Source: Siminovitchia thermophila (lineage in GTDB: Bacteria > Bacillota > Bacilli > Bacillales > Bacillaceae_C). From it: a stretch of 64,000 bases of DNA. The stretch lies in contig NZ_JAFBFH010000002.1 in the NCBI RefSeq assembly GCF_016909185.1, positions 1-64,000 on the forward strand, given 5' to 3'. The position numbers and the translations under genes were made by a program. Numbering within the stretch: position 1 is the first letter of the stretch; every line of letters starts with the position of its first letter. The notes under the pieces were generated by a model. The model had not been told where the DNA came from. It worked only from the letters and a program-made list of their open reading frames with translations, and did not search any database. Positions 8,646 through 16,494 of the stretch are shown here, piece after piece.

Positions 8646-8928
8646 GTCGCACTCCATGTGAGTGCGTGGATTGAAATCGTCAGTTTATCGGCGAATCCGA
8701 ATAGCATATTATCGTCGCACTCCATGTGAGTGCGTGGATTGAAATTTTACACTTAAACCTGGCCGAAACGCATTGGCTATTGTCGCACTCTACATGAGTG
8801 CGTGGATTGACATTTAAATTTTTCTATTTTTTCTATTTTATTGTTTTGTCGCACTCTACTTGAGTGCGTGGATTGAAATCAAGAGTATAGCACGATATAC
8901 TCTTCGCACTCTACTTGAGTGCGTGGAT
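8646..8928 (+). CRISPR. CRISPR array A, type I-C-like, 4 repeats plus a truncated fifth
   Basis: 32-base repeats at 8646-8677, 8714-8745, 8782-8813 and 8848-8879, with a truncated copy at 8905-8928 that lacks both ends. The unit starts GTCGCACTC and ends GTGCGTGGATTGAAAT, the well-known type I-C pattern of Bacillales. Spacers are 36, 36, 34 and about 25 bases. Repeats 3-5 carry substitutions, so decay rises away from the leader, as expected. Spacer 3 is a low-complexity T-rich tract and spacer 4 is a 24-base inverted repeat. No cas gene lies anywhere in the window. Confidence 0.9.
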
Positions 8929-9074
8929 GAATGCCTCAGGAATGGCTCTGGTTTGATGGATGAGCACTTGATTAAAATCCATTTCGTAAAAAGAGGATTG
9001 AACTTTTAATACTAGGACTCTTAGGGACTAGAAATGATTTTTTTATTAAAAAAGCGAAATAAGAAGGGTGTAAG

Positions 9075-9247
9075 CTTTGGTGCGGATCCAAGCAAACATA
9101 AAATCCCTAGGGGATCCGCACCAAAAAAACCCAGTATAATACGAAAATATATGGTAAAATTGAAAAGAAGATAGGCGAAACACCCAAAAAATAGTTTATT
9201 CTACTAGATTCAGGAAATGATTTCCCTTTTATTAGGAGATTTTCGCT
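9075..9247 (+). promoter_or_regulatory. CRISPR leader, copy B
   Basis: Nearly identical to leader A over 173 bases. The internal inverted repeat has compensating changes (GGTGCGGATCC ... GGATCCGCACC), so the pairing is kept although the bases differ. The conserved TATAAT block is present. Confidence 0.8.
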
Positions 9248-9412
9248 GTCGCACTCTATATGAGTGCGTGGATTGAAATTGGAAACTTTTGTTATTTATG
9301 ATGAAACAATAGAGTCGCACACTATATGAGTGCGTGGATTGAAATTGTATCAATTAAATCAGATAATTTGCCACTTGTATGTCGCACTCTACATCAGTGC
9401 GTGAATTGATAT
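9248..9412 (+). CRISPR. CRISPR array B, type I-C-like, 3 repeats
   Basis: Repeats at 9248-9279, 9314-9345 and 9381-9412 with spacers of 34 and 35 bases. Repeat 1 is canonical, repeat 2 has one change, and repeat 3 has several (AGTGCGTGAATTGATAT), so it is the trailer end. The array lies 320 bp after array A in the same direction with its own leader, so it arose by duplication of leader plus repeat. Confidence 0.9.
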
Positions 9413-9460
9413 CTTTACTAAAATATCCGCTTCTAAATAATGAGTCATGTTAACCTCCAT
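9413..9460 (-). pseudogene. 5' end of an unidentified gene truncated at CRISPR array B
   Basis: On the minus strand GGAGGTTAAC precedes an ATG (near 9451) that opens MTHYLEADILVKIS and then runs straight into the last CRISPR repeat, where it stops. The ribosome binding site is excellent. Either a real gene was cut by the array, or this is a final spacer with no closing repeat; too short to identify. Confidence 0.3.
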
Positions 9461-9495
9461 TTTTCTTAAACGCCGTTTCCAGAACACACAAAAAA

Positions 9496-9531
9496 AGCCG
9501 TGAATGAACCACTTATCAGGTTCATCACGGC
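9496..9531 (-). terminator. Strong intrinsic terminator
   Basis: On the minus strand GAAGCCGTGATGAACC pairs with GGTTCATTCACGGCTT (one bulge) and is followed by TTTTTTT. It directly follows the open frame ending at 9542, supporting a former gene there. Confidence 0.75.
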
Positions 9532-9541
9532 TTCCTGCAAT

Positions 9542-9667
9542 CTATAAACTGTTTGACAATAAAGCGCAAACAGTTGTTATAACGGCATAATAATGATTGA
9601 GTTCGCTCATTAAATCATGATACTTGAAAAAAATCGCCTGGCACACTAATTCATCTACAGCAAGTTT
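9542..9667 (-). pseudogene. Possible C-terminal relic of an unidentified gene
   Basis: A 41-codon minus-strand frame (KLAVDELVCQAIFFKYHD ...) ends 10 bases before a strong terminator but has a stop directly upstream and no start. Its composition looks protein-like. I cannot name a family. Confidence 0.3.
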
Positions 9668-10137
9668 TCAATTATCGATGTTATTCAATTTATGATGAGC
9701 GAATAACTGTCAAGAACACTGCCTTGTAGGATACCTCCACGACCATTATTTTAAAGATATCATTTAAAAATCAAGCCAAGTTTTACGTTATCGGATTCAG
9801 AAGCTCTCCCTGCTTTGCTAATGATTCAGTAGCTTTTCTCCGCAAATTATCACTACTACTTTTGCTTCCTTAGCTAAATCTATCTTTTACTTTTCTCTTC
9901 TATTCTATAATTTTCATGAGTAACTCCCTTTAATAACATCTTTATGTTAAAATTATTATATGAAATTTTCAAATTTCTTATTGAGTTGCTTTTATGTGCG
10001 TTGCTTCGGCAATAAGGAGCAAATATCCATAGGTTTTTCGGTCAACTCATTCCCTCTTTACCTTTTCCCACTTCACATTGTAAAATCGGAAAATGACTGT
10101 CTGCAAAATAAGAGATTGATCTAAGGGAGGTTTTATA
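9668..10137. other. Intergenic region upstream of the thioesterase gene
   Basis: No gene recognised. GGGAGG lies seven bases before the GTG start of the thioesterase. Confidence 0.35.
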
Positions 10138-10572
10138 GTGGAAAATCGAAATCTCATCAATTTAGGGAAACAGATATTGGAAGCGCAATCATTTAGTAAA
10201 CTGATTGGTGCCACTCTCACAAAGTTTGCGGCAGGGGAAGTTATTTTGGAAATACCAATAAAAGATAGTTTGTTGCAGCAAAATGGGTTTGTGCATGGTG
10301 GTGTTTTAAGCTATGCCGCGGACAACGCGCTAACTTTTGTCGGTGGCTCTGTTTTAGGACCGCATGTTTTGACTTCAGAATACAAAATTAATTACTTGAG
10401 GCCAGCGGTAGGTGAAAAAATCATTGCGATCGGCACTGTTATTCATGCCGGAAAACGGCAAGCTGTATGCCGTTGTGATGTACAAGTACTGCATCATGGC
10501 GAAAAGAAAACTTGTGCCACCGCACAAGGTACAATCGTGACCATGGACCCAACAGCAAATAACAATAGTTGA
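10138..10572 (+). CDS. PaaI family hotdog-fold thioesterase
   Basis: A 144-residue protein starting with GTG after GGGAGG. The segment QQNGFVHGGVLSYAADNALTF contains the HGG motif of the PaaI/YiiD type acyl-CoA thioesterases, with the following helix and the LTSEYKINYLRPAVGE strand pair typical of the hotdog fold. These enzymes hydrolyse acyl- or aryl-CoA thioesters in the cytoplasm as homotetramers. The Asp in AADNA sits at the place of the usual catalytic acid. No partner genes are adjacent, so the substrate is open. Length and motif order are normal. Confidence 0.85.
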   Translation: MENRNLINLGKQILEAQSFSKLIGATLTKFAAGEVILEIPIKDSLLQQNGFVHGGVLSYAADNALTFVGGSVLGPHVLTSEYKINYLRPAVGEKIIAIGTVIHAGKRQAVCRCDVQVLHHGEKKTCATAQGTIVTMDPTANNNS

Positions 10573-11177
10573 ACTATACATATACCTAAAGAATTAAAAA
10601 TCTCGCAAATATGTACTTACTCATTTGGATTCTTTTATTTGTGTTTCGTCAAACAAATTGTAAAAGAAAAGGATCACTCATCTTATATGATTTTTGTTGC
10701 CGATAATTACATTATATAACGGCAATTCATATGGTTTGTGATTTAGTTACAGATTCGAAAAGATGGGGAACGTTGAAGAAAAGGGGTATAAAATGACTTT
10801 TCTACCATCTGCCATGAGTCTCGGCGCACCAGCTTATGAAGAAAAGAATACTCGTTATGCCTTCTAGAAAAACTTTAAACTCTCAGGGAATCAGTTGACT
10901 TTTCATTTTAAAATAGGGTGACAACGAGGGTGAACAAACAGCTTGTTAAAAAACTTTTGGTCTGTCTATTCTGATATGAAAGAACTATAGCTTTTCAACG
11001 CATGTGTCAATTGATCTTTTTATGAAGCATTAGTGGATGAACCTCTACGTTCAATGGAGTCACTGCAGTAAAACTTGCTTATTCATGTAAGTCATGTGGG
11101 GGCGACCAGATTTGCGAATCTCCAAACCTTTCTTGGTTTTAGTTCGCCCCAACTATGATTAGGTCTGAACTTATAAA
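10573..11177. other. Intergenic region; short frame of unknown nature
   Basis: Contains a 34-codon plus-strand frame (10764-10868, MGNVEEKGYKMTFLPSAMSL ...) without a convincing ribosome binding site. The stretch TGCGAATCTCCA near 11115 also occurs in element E1 (near 4676). Nothing else is supported. Confidence 0.3.
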
Positions 11178-11323
11178 GTGAAACTTCATTCAGTAGGCGT
11201 TTTCTTCCATCTCCTACTGAATGTTAGTTGAACCAATCGGGCATTTAGGTGCCGTTTTCTCCCACTTAGACCTTTTGTATCTATTCAGGTCTTGAAGGGG
11301 AGTCTTACGGCACCTTATGCGGG
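11178..11323 (-). mobile_element. Hairpin element R1 (candidate IS200/IS605-type non-autonomous element)
   Basis: On the minus strand: TTTAT flank, CCCGCA, hairpin AAGGTGCCG / CGGCACCT enclosing a CTCCC-type inner stem, the box CCCGATTGGTTCAAC, and hairpin CATTCAGTAGGAG / GCCTACTGAATG, ending GAAGTTTCAC. About 146 bp, no ORF. Confidence 0.65.
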
Positions 11324-11372
11324 ATAAAAATCACTGTATCTCAGCCCCGTCACTATAGACTTTATTCTAAGG

Positions 11373-11398
11373 GCTAAGGGCGACATGCCGCCCTTAGC
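11373..11398. other. Perfect 10-bp hairpin between R1 and the acetyltransferase gene
   Basis: GCTAAGGGCG (11373-11382) pairs exactly with CGCCCTTAGC (11389-11398) across a 6-base loop. It lies 40 bases after the acetyltransferase stop. No T-tract follows, so it is either a weak terminator or an mRNA 3' stabiliser. Confidence 0.5.
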
Positions 11399-11438
11399 AC
11401 GATTATGTTGTTACGTTACTTATTCTCTCATCAAACTG

Positions 11439-11879
11439 CTAACGAAAACTATATTTTGCCAACATTTCTCCCCAATCAGCTATCCCTGCTTCTTGAAAAC
11501 CCAAGCTCGCATATAGCTTTCTTCCTTGCTCGTTGTTCACGTGATACCCAAGCCATATGACATCAGTTCGATCTTCTCTGCTCTCGATGTCTTGAATGAC
11601 CAATTTCATCGCACTCTTGCCATATCCGCGACCTTGAAATCGCTCATCAATCATGAATCTGTATATCCAATAGTTCCCATCATCGGAATCTAATCCGTAC
11701 ATTGCGAAACCGATCATCTTCTCCTCATAATAGATTGCCTTTATTTCCAAATTCGGAAAAAATTTACTTTCAGCAATAGAATACAGATTCGAGGCAATAA
11801 ACACTTCCTGTTCTTGCTTAGGCTTTAGTTCAATACAATCTTCCCAATTACTCTCATCAATCAATTTCAAACTAATCAA
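11439..11879 (-). CDS. GNAT N-acetyltransferase, BltD-like (spermine/spermidine type)
   Basis: 146 residues. The segments IGFAMYGLD, YRFMIDERFQGRGYGKSAM (acetyl-CoA loop, RGYGK) and GYHVNNEQGRKLYASLGF follow the pattern of BltD/PaiA-like diamine acetyltransferases of Bacillus. They move acetyl from acetyl-CoA onto polyamines in the cytoplasm. The start is a TTG with GGGGAGG about ten bases upstream; no better in-frame ATG exists nearby. In B. subtilis bltD sits with an efflux pump; here the nearest gene is a regulatory operon on the same strand about 0.75 kb away, so it appears to be a single-gene unit. Substrate specificity is inferred only. Confidence 0.8.
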   Translation of the reverse strand: MISLKLIDESNWEDCIELKPKQEQEVFIASNLYSIAESKFFPNLEIKAIYYEEKMIGFAMYGLDSDDGNYWIYRFMIDERFQGRGYGKSAMKLVIQDIESREDRTDVIWLGYHVNNEQGRKLYASLGFQEAGIADWGEMLAKYSFR

Positions 11880-12622
11880 ATCTCGGATTCCTCCCCTTTA
11901 GTAGAGAAATCCATTGCGATGAATTCTCTACTACATTATGATGTACTACTGATGAAGCACCTTATTGATTTCATATACATACCACATCACTCCTCATAAG
12001 ATGGATACCAACACTAAACTGTACAATGATAAAAAGAGAACGATCTCCCTATTTTGTACTTTCATATAATTCGACACAAGGAGACGAATTCCTTCTATAA
12101 CTTTCGCTTTGTGTATTTATATGAAATTTATTGATCGAGATATCATCCAGAAACAGGCTCATTGGAACTTTTTCGTTTATGAGTTAATTTGTTTGATTTT
12201 TCCATTTAATATCATGCGCCAGCCTACCTGCTATTGGTTTCTACTTTTTCCATTTGTTTGCGTTATTATGGACTGTTGTGAAAAAAGCCAAATGCCCTCC
12301 AGCTTCAATCACAAAATGCGGGTTGCCACACGATGTCGCTGTTTTTGGTCTGCGAACCTCAGTCCTTCACTAATTATTAATAGAAAGAATCGGGCTTTTA
12401 ATGGCAGCCGATTTCGATTTCTTGAAACGCGGGATCTTACTTTACTTAGTTAATACCGGATCAAATTAGTCTGTATCGCGATTTATGGCGGCAAGCGCAT
12501 GAAAAATATGGATATGATATTAATGAATAGTCGCTCTATATCTATCAAACAAACAGTGTGTTGTCTCTATATCGTATCTAATATTAATATGGGCGCTTTG
12601 CCCTGGCTGTCAACCGTCAACC
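11880..12622. other. Intergenic region with a degraded element fragment
   Basis: Around 12375-12435, AATCGGGCTTTTAATGGCAG resembles the box-plus-stem part of the hairpin elements and E2, but both ends are unrecognisable. Plus-strand frames of about 114 and 63 codons here lack ribosome binding sites and protein-like composition. Confidence 0.35.
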
Positions 12623-13246
12623 TCAGTCGTATAACCTTTCCAGCAATCCCAGCTCATAGCCCTTGGCGACCGCTCCAACCCTTGTCCTGACGTCAAGTTT
12701 TCGGTTAATAGCCGCCATATGATACTCTACCGTGCGCTGGCTCATCGCCAGCTCCCTGGCAATTTCTTTATTTGTTTTCTCTAGCGCGACCTTCTTTAGC
12801 ACTTCCCTCTCCGTCGGCGTCAAATGATTGGACCCTGGCAGGGCGGCCATTCTCTCCGGCACCAGCCGAAGTCCGAGCATGCTCTGCCGAATGGCATTGA
12901 TAATTTGCGGATAGGTCGCCTGTTTGGATAAATAAGCGTGAATACCCAGCTCGTAAGCTTTATGCACATATTCATCATAGACATACCCCGATAGCACAAT
13001 CAGCTTGATTGCCATGTCGTAAGTCCGCTTCAATTCCGTCGCCAGGTCAAACCCATTCATGCCGGGCATTGAAATGTCGATCACGGCGACATCCGGATTA
13101 AGTGTGCCGATACGCCTGAGCAGTTCGTGTGGCTCACTAAATGTCCCAATGACCCGCATATCCGGCTCCCTTTCCAGCCGATTCTTCAATCCTTCCATAA
13201 CCAACGGATGATCATCTAGCAACAGAACTTTGATCGGCGGTTCCAT
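12623..13246 (-). CDS. NarL/FixJ (LuxR-type) response regulator, ComA-like
   Basis: 207 residues: receiver domain 5-120 with the acidic pair D11-D12, phosphoacceptor D57 (VAVIDISMPG) and K104-type lysine (LSKQA), then a LuxR helix-turn-helix at about 142-190 (LTPTEREVLKKVA ... NKEIARELAMSQRTVEYH). It should be activated by the kinase encoded just upstream, whose gene it overlaps by 35 bases. I start it at the ATG at 13246, preceded by GGGAGGTGAA; the longer frame to 13354 lies inside the kinase gene. The arrangement and domain type match ComA of B. subtilis, but sequence identity was not measured. A ComA-box-like palindrome lies before the operon. Confidence 0.9.
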   Translation of the reverse strand: MEPPIKVLLLDDHPLVMEGLKNRLEREPDMRVIGTFSEPHELLRRIGTLNPDVAVIDISMPGMNGFDLATELKRTYDMAIKLIVLSGYVYDEYVHKAYELGIHAYLSKQATYPQIINAIRQSMLGLRLVPERMAALPGSNHLTPTEREVLKKVALEKTNKEIARELAMSQRTVEYHMAAINRKLDVRTRVGAVAKGYELGLLERLYD

Positions 13247-15473
13247 CTTTCGCTTCACCTCCCTGTTTCGGCAGTCGAATCCGGACAATCGTTCCGTGCC
13301 CAACTCCCGAATCAATATCAATTCCGCCTCCAAATTGGGCGACCTGACTGCCAATTGTGACTAGTCCGAATCCTTGAGGACCTGTCCGAATGCCGCTTAC
13401 ATTTTCCGGGTCGAACCCAATGCCATCGTCGCTGACCTGTCCACAGAATGCTTCATCAGTTTCCCATAACTTAATCTCTAATTTGTCGGCCTTCGCATGC
13501 TTGACCGCATTATTGACAAGTTCACGAACAATGCGGAACAGCGTCATCTTATATAACGGAGGCAATGATTCTGGTAGCCTGTTATCCAACTTGATCGGCG
13601 GTCCCCCATTCTCCTTTACGATACGTGTAAGCCAGCGCATCGCCGTGCCCAGTCCCGCCTGATCAACAATGTGCGGGTACAGATCATCACACAACATACG
13701 GATGTCATGCTGCGTATCATACAAACATTTCAACCAAACGGCGGTTAGCCGCTTTTCACTTTGTCCAGTATCATGTAATTCTTCCAAATCGCGTGTTAGG
13801 AAAATTAGATTTTGTAAAATATGATCATGCAGATAGTATGACATTCGTACTCGCTCCGCCTGTTGTGCTTCCAACAAATGGTATTCTGAGGTTTCCCCAG
13901 GCAGCCCGCTTTGTGCTCCGCGAAGCTCGTCAAGTAAGGCGGCTCCCGTCAACAAGCGGACGGTTTCCAACTTCACCTTGTCGATCAGGCCAAGCTCCTC
14001 GGGGGTAAAGGAGGTGTTATTTGTTTTCGAGCCAAGCCCTAAAAAGCCGATAACCGTCCCATCAGGCTGCATTAAGTCCATCACCTGCGCAAAGATGCCC
14101 GAGATAGATTTGCGGGGATCGGGAAGCTCCGCAATCTGAGTGTATGGCCCGGTTCCATATACAACTGCGTCATCCCCGCGATACCAGACGAAACACAGCC
14201 CTTCAATATCTGTCACGCTATGAATAAGCTCTGCAGGCATTCGCAATAAATCATGACTATTGCGATGCTCAGCAAATCGAATCGACATCTCTAGCCGCTG
14301 CCGGTCAAGCCGGTCTTCCCTTCGCTCGCGTTGTCGTTTGAAGCGGTTAAGGCTGAGCTGATGAAGCAGTGTCAGGACAACGAACCCGCCGCACAACGCA
14401 AGTGTTGCGGGGGAGGCACTGCTCCGGACAAGTGCGGCAATCAGCATCGTCGCAATTCCTGCATACAGACTATGAATAGCCAAGCGGGGAAGATAGAAAC
14501 GTATGTCGAGCAGCTTCTGCCTGGCCCACAGCAATAATATAGCAGCGGGGAGAACGATGAGACCTGCCAGCGTCATATCCGGCAGCGCTATGTATTCTCC
14601 CCATAACAGGTCGGGCAGCGCGTACAAAAACAGGTACGGCAGCAAGCCGAATGCCAGCGCGGCAACAAATGTAAGCAGCCGATTCTTCTCAGCGCGATCC
14701 ATCACGCGCCAATACGCAGCTGCAATCGCGAATATAGCAAGCAATGTGCCGATGAGAGTGGCATGAAGGACGCTCCGGGTCCACCACGGAATGGCTCCCC
14801 AGGCGAAGACGAGCAAAACATACACAGCGAATAAGGCAGCCAGTACCCGATAGGCCGCCATCGCCGAACCGATCCAACCAGGGACTGAACGAAATACGAA
14901 GGGTACAAAGAAAGCAAACAGCATGTAAGGTAGCCAACTTGCAACAACGGGCAAAACCAATCCGGTAAGTGCCGTTTCAGTCGAATAGACGAATAGCAGT
15001 GTGGCTGCCATGAATATATTTAGCGCGTAAAAGCGGCGCACCATATAAGATTCGGGCTTGTTCCGATAAGCCATCAGCCCGATGACGATTAGAGCCAGCT
15101 CCGCACTGACGGCGAACATGCCCTTGTATACGTCCGTCGCCGCCGCGTCGTTCCGGACTTCGAAGCGCCCCATGCCGTTACGCTTGAATAGAAGCGTCCC
15201 CGAACGCTTTAGATATGCGCGGTCGCCAAGCTTCATTAAATCCGGTTGTTTACCGTCAACGGCCATCAGGCGGTCGCCTATGCGCACGTCCCATTCTTCC
15301 GCCTGACCGGCGGGATCGATGGAGACGACGGTCCAGACGCCCGCATCTTCGCGGAACAGTAAGCCCGTATATGGATTCTGCAGTGTAGCAGTATGAATAT
15401 AAGCCGCAACAATTAAGAAAAGCAGGGCCGATCCGTATACGGCCAAATTGTATTTGCGAACAATTTTCGGCAA
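13212..15473 (-). CDS. ComP-like membrane sensor histidine kinase with PDZ-like domain
   Basis: 753 residues. One membrane helix (about 9-28), a PDZ-like extracytoplasmic domain (about 30-110, with VVSIDPAGQAEEWDVRIGDRL), seven or eight further helices (about 118-345), a cytoplasmic GAF-like region (about 385-500), then a HisKA_3 dimerisation domain with the phospho-His in YYLHDHILQN (around residue 546) and a HATPase domain (VNNAVKHA, DDGIGFD, GFGLVTIG). This is the layout of ComP-type quorum-sensing kinases. The start is TTG with AAGGGGTGATG upstream; an ATG seven bases earlier is out of frame. No ComX/ComQ genes are nearby, so the signal is unknown; a CPBP protease gene precedes it. The operon looks richer in GC than its neighbours, suggesting transfer. 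Confidence 0.9.
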   Translation of the reverse strand: MPKIVRKYNLAVYGSALLFLIVAAYIHTATLQNPYTGLLFREDAGVWTVVSIDPAGQAEEWDVRIGDRLMAVDGKQPDLMKLGDRAYLKRSGTLLFKRNGMGRFEVRNDAAATDVYKGMFAVSAELALIVIGLMAYRNKPESYMVRRFYALNIFMAATLLFVYSTETALTGLVLPVVASWLPYMLFAFFVPFVFRSVPGWIGSAMAAYRVLAALFAVYVLLVFAWGAIPWWTRSVLHATLIGTLLAIFAIAAAYWRVMDRAEKNRLLTFVAALAFGLLPYLFLYALPDLLWGEYIALPDMTLAGLIVLPAAILLLWARQKLLDIRFYLPRLAIHSLYAGIATMLIAALVRSSASPATLALCGGFVVLTLLHQLSLNRFKRQRERREDRLDRQRLEMSIRFAEHRNSHDLLRMPAELIHSVTDIEGLCFVWYRGDDAVVYGTGPYTQIAELPDPRKSISGIFAQVMDLMQPDGTVIGFLGLGSKTNNTSFTPEELGLIDKVKLETVRLLTGAALLDELRGAQSGLPGETSEYHLLEAQQAERVRMSYYLHDHILQNLIFLTRDLEELHDTGQSEKRLTAVWLKCLYDTQHDIRMLCDDLYPHIVDQAGLGTAMRWLTRIVKENGGPPIKLDNRLPESLPPLYKMTLFRIVRELVNNAVKHAKADKLEIKLWETDEAFCGQVSDDGIGFDPENVSGIRTGPQGFGLVTIGSQVAQFGGGIDIDSGVGHGTIVRIRLPKQGGEAKDGTADQSSVAR

Positions 15474-15550
15474 ATTGCATCACCCCTTTTCGAGTGTACC
15501 ATCTTTCCGACAGCCATGAAATGCCTGATGATGCATTACACCAACATGAT

Positions 15551-16351
15551 TTAGACGCCAACAAGATACAGCGTAATCATCCCCCATACAAAGTTTACGA
15601 ACAGATGCAACAGGATAGCGCCGTAAATATTTTTGCGCAACTTAACCAATATTTCTTCCGGGATAAAGATGGCAAGCGGTACGAACGCCCAATTCATCGG
15701 GATTTGCCACATATGATAGAGTTGGAAAATGATAGCGATCCACATCCAATCAAACCTGAGGCGACCCACTTTTCTTAATAAATAGCCGCGAAAATAGACT
15801 TCCTCGCCGATGAAGTTGCCAACCAGACCAATCAACAGCAACAACCAAGGAAAGTCATAATACCCCTGATTGAAAATATGCCACTCTCCCATATGGAACG
15901 CCGGGAAGCCGTTCAACCAATCAAACAACGGTGGAAACACGTATTTCATATAAGGCAACGATATGAGAGTGAACAGTATCGTCAAGATTGGAAAGACAAT
16001 TAGCAAGCCTTTCAGGTCAAGCCTGGCGAAGCCAAGATATACGAGTGATTCCTTGAACGATAGTCCGTCCTTGTAACGCAGCATGAGGAACGGAACGAAC
16101 AAATGCCAGCCAAAGGACATAATGACGAGCGCTAGAAATTGTACATATAACGCGGATAAACCTGTCCACTCCATAATGGGCTCGCGCAACGGATAAGTAA
16201 ACAGGTACGCTAGCAGACCGGGTAACAATCCTAAAAACAGGTAGAAGGCAATTTCTTTCTTCGTTTTGGCTTCATACTTTCGGACGAAACGGACATATTT
16301 CGGATCAGACAGGTTGAAAAAACCGGCCAATTTTTGATAAATCGTGGACAT
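15551..16351 (-). CDS. CPBP family intramembrane metalloprotease
   Basis: 266 residues, about seven membrane segments. The three CPBP (CAAX protease and bacteriocin-processing) motifs are present: E183-E184-xxx-R188 (GEEVYFRGYLL), H213 (LYHMWQ) and H249-xxx-N253 (LLHLFVNFVWG). These enzymes cut peptides within the membrane and in Firmicutes often serve in bacteriocin self-immunity or peptide maturation. The ATG at 16351 follows GGAGGG by eight bases; the longer frame has no such site. It is the first gene of a likely operon with the ComP/ComA-like pair (77 bp gap to the kinase), suggesting it matures or protects against a signal peptide (inference). Confidence 0.9.
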   Translation of the reverse strand: MSTIYQKLAGFFNLSDPKYVRFVRKYEAKTKKEIAFYLFLGLLPGLLAYLFTYPLREPIMEWTGLSALYVQFLALVIMSFGWHLFVPFLMLRYKDGLSFKESLVYLGFARLDLKGLLIVFPILTILFTLISLPYMKYVFPPLFDWLNGFPAFHMGEWHIFNQGYYDFPWLLLLIGLVGNFIGEEVYFRGYLLRKVGRLRFDWMWIAIIFQLYHMWQIPMNWAFVPLAIFIPEEILVKLRKNIYGAILLHLFVNFVWGMITLYLVGV

Positions 16352-16408
16352 GACGAGATCCCTCCAAATAAGATCAAAGTAAGCGTTCATTTATTTTTAC
16401 GCTCCTTG

Positions 16409-16436
16409 ATCATACCGGAGTTCGCCGACAGATGAA
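16409..16436 (-). promoter_or_regulatory. Candidate promoter of the CPBP/ComP/ComA-like operon
   Basis: On the minus strand TTCATC (16431-16436) and TATGAT (16409-16414) are 16 bp apart, giving a start about 50 bases before the CPBP ATG. The -35 is weak, as expected for an activator-dependent promoter. Confidence 0.4.
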
Positions 16437-16465
16437 TCCGTATTTCCCGTCAATTTTAGACATGC

Positions 16466-16494
16466 TCACGCATTTTTTTTGCGTGATCACGCAA
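16466..16494. promoter_or_regulatory. ComA-box-like palindrome upstream of the CPBP/ComP/ComA-like operon
   Basis: TTGCGTGATCACGCAA (16479-16494) is a perfect 16-bp palindrome with the spacing of the B. subtilis ComA site (TTGCGG-N4-CCGCAA), differing by one base per half. A further half-site, TCACGCA (16466-16472), lies next to it. ComA targets often carry a third half-site. It sits about 80 bp upstream of the inferred transcription start. Confidence 0.55.

Noticed and set aside
11178..11323. Hairpin elements as riboswitches or T-boxes
   Set aside because: Copies occur in both orientations and both upstream and downstream of unrelated genes, with a fixed flank, which fits mobile DNA better.
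12109..12453. 114-codon plus-strand frame
   Set aside because: Composition and lack of start signal suggest non-coding DNA containing an element fragment.
13390..15306. Several long frames opposite the ComP-like kinase gene
   Set aside because: Shadows caused by the higher GC of the kinase gene.
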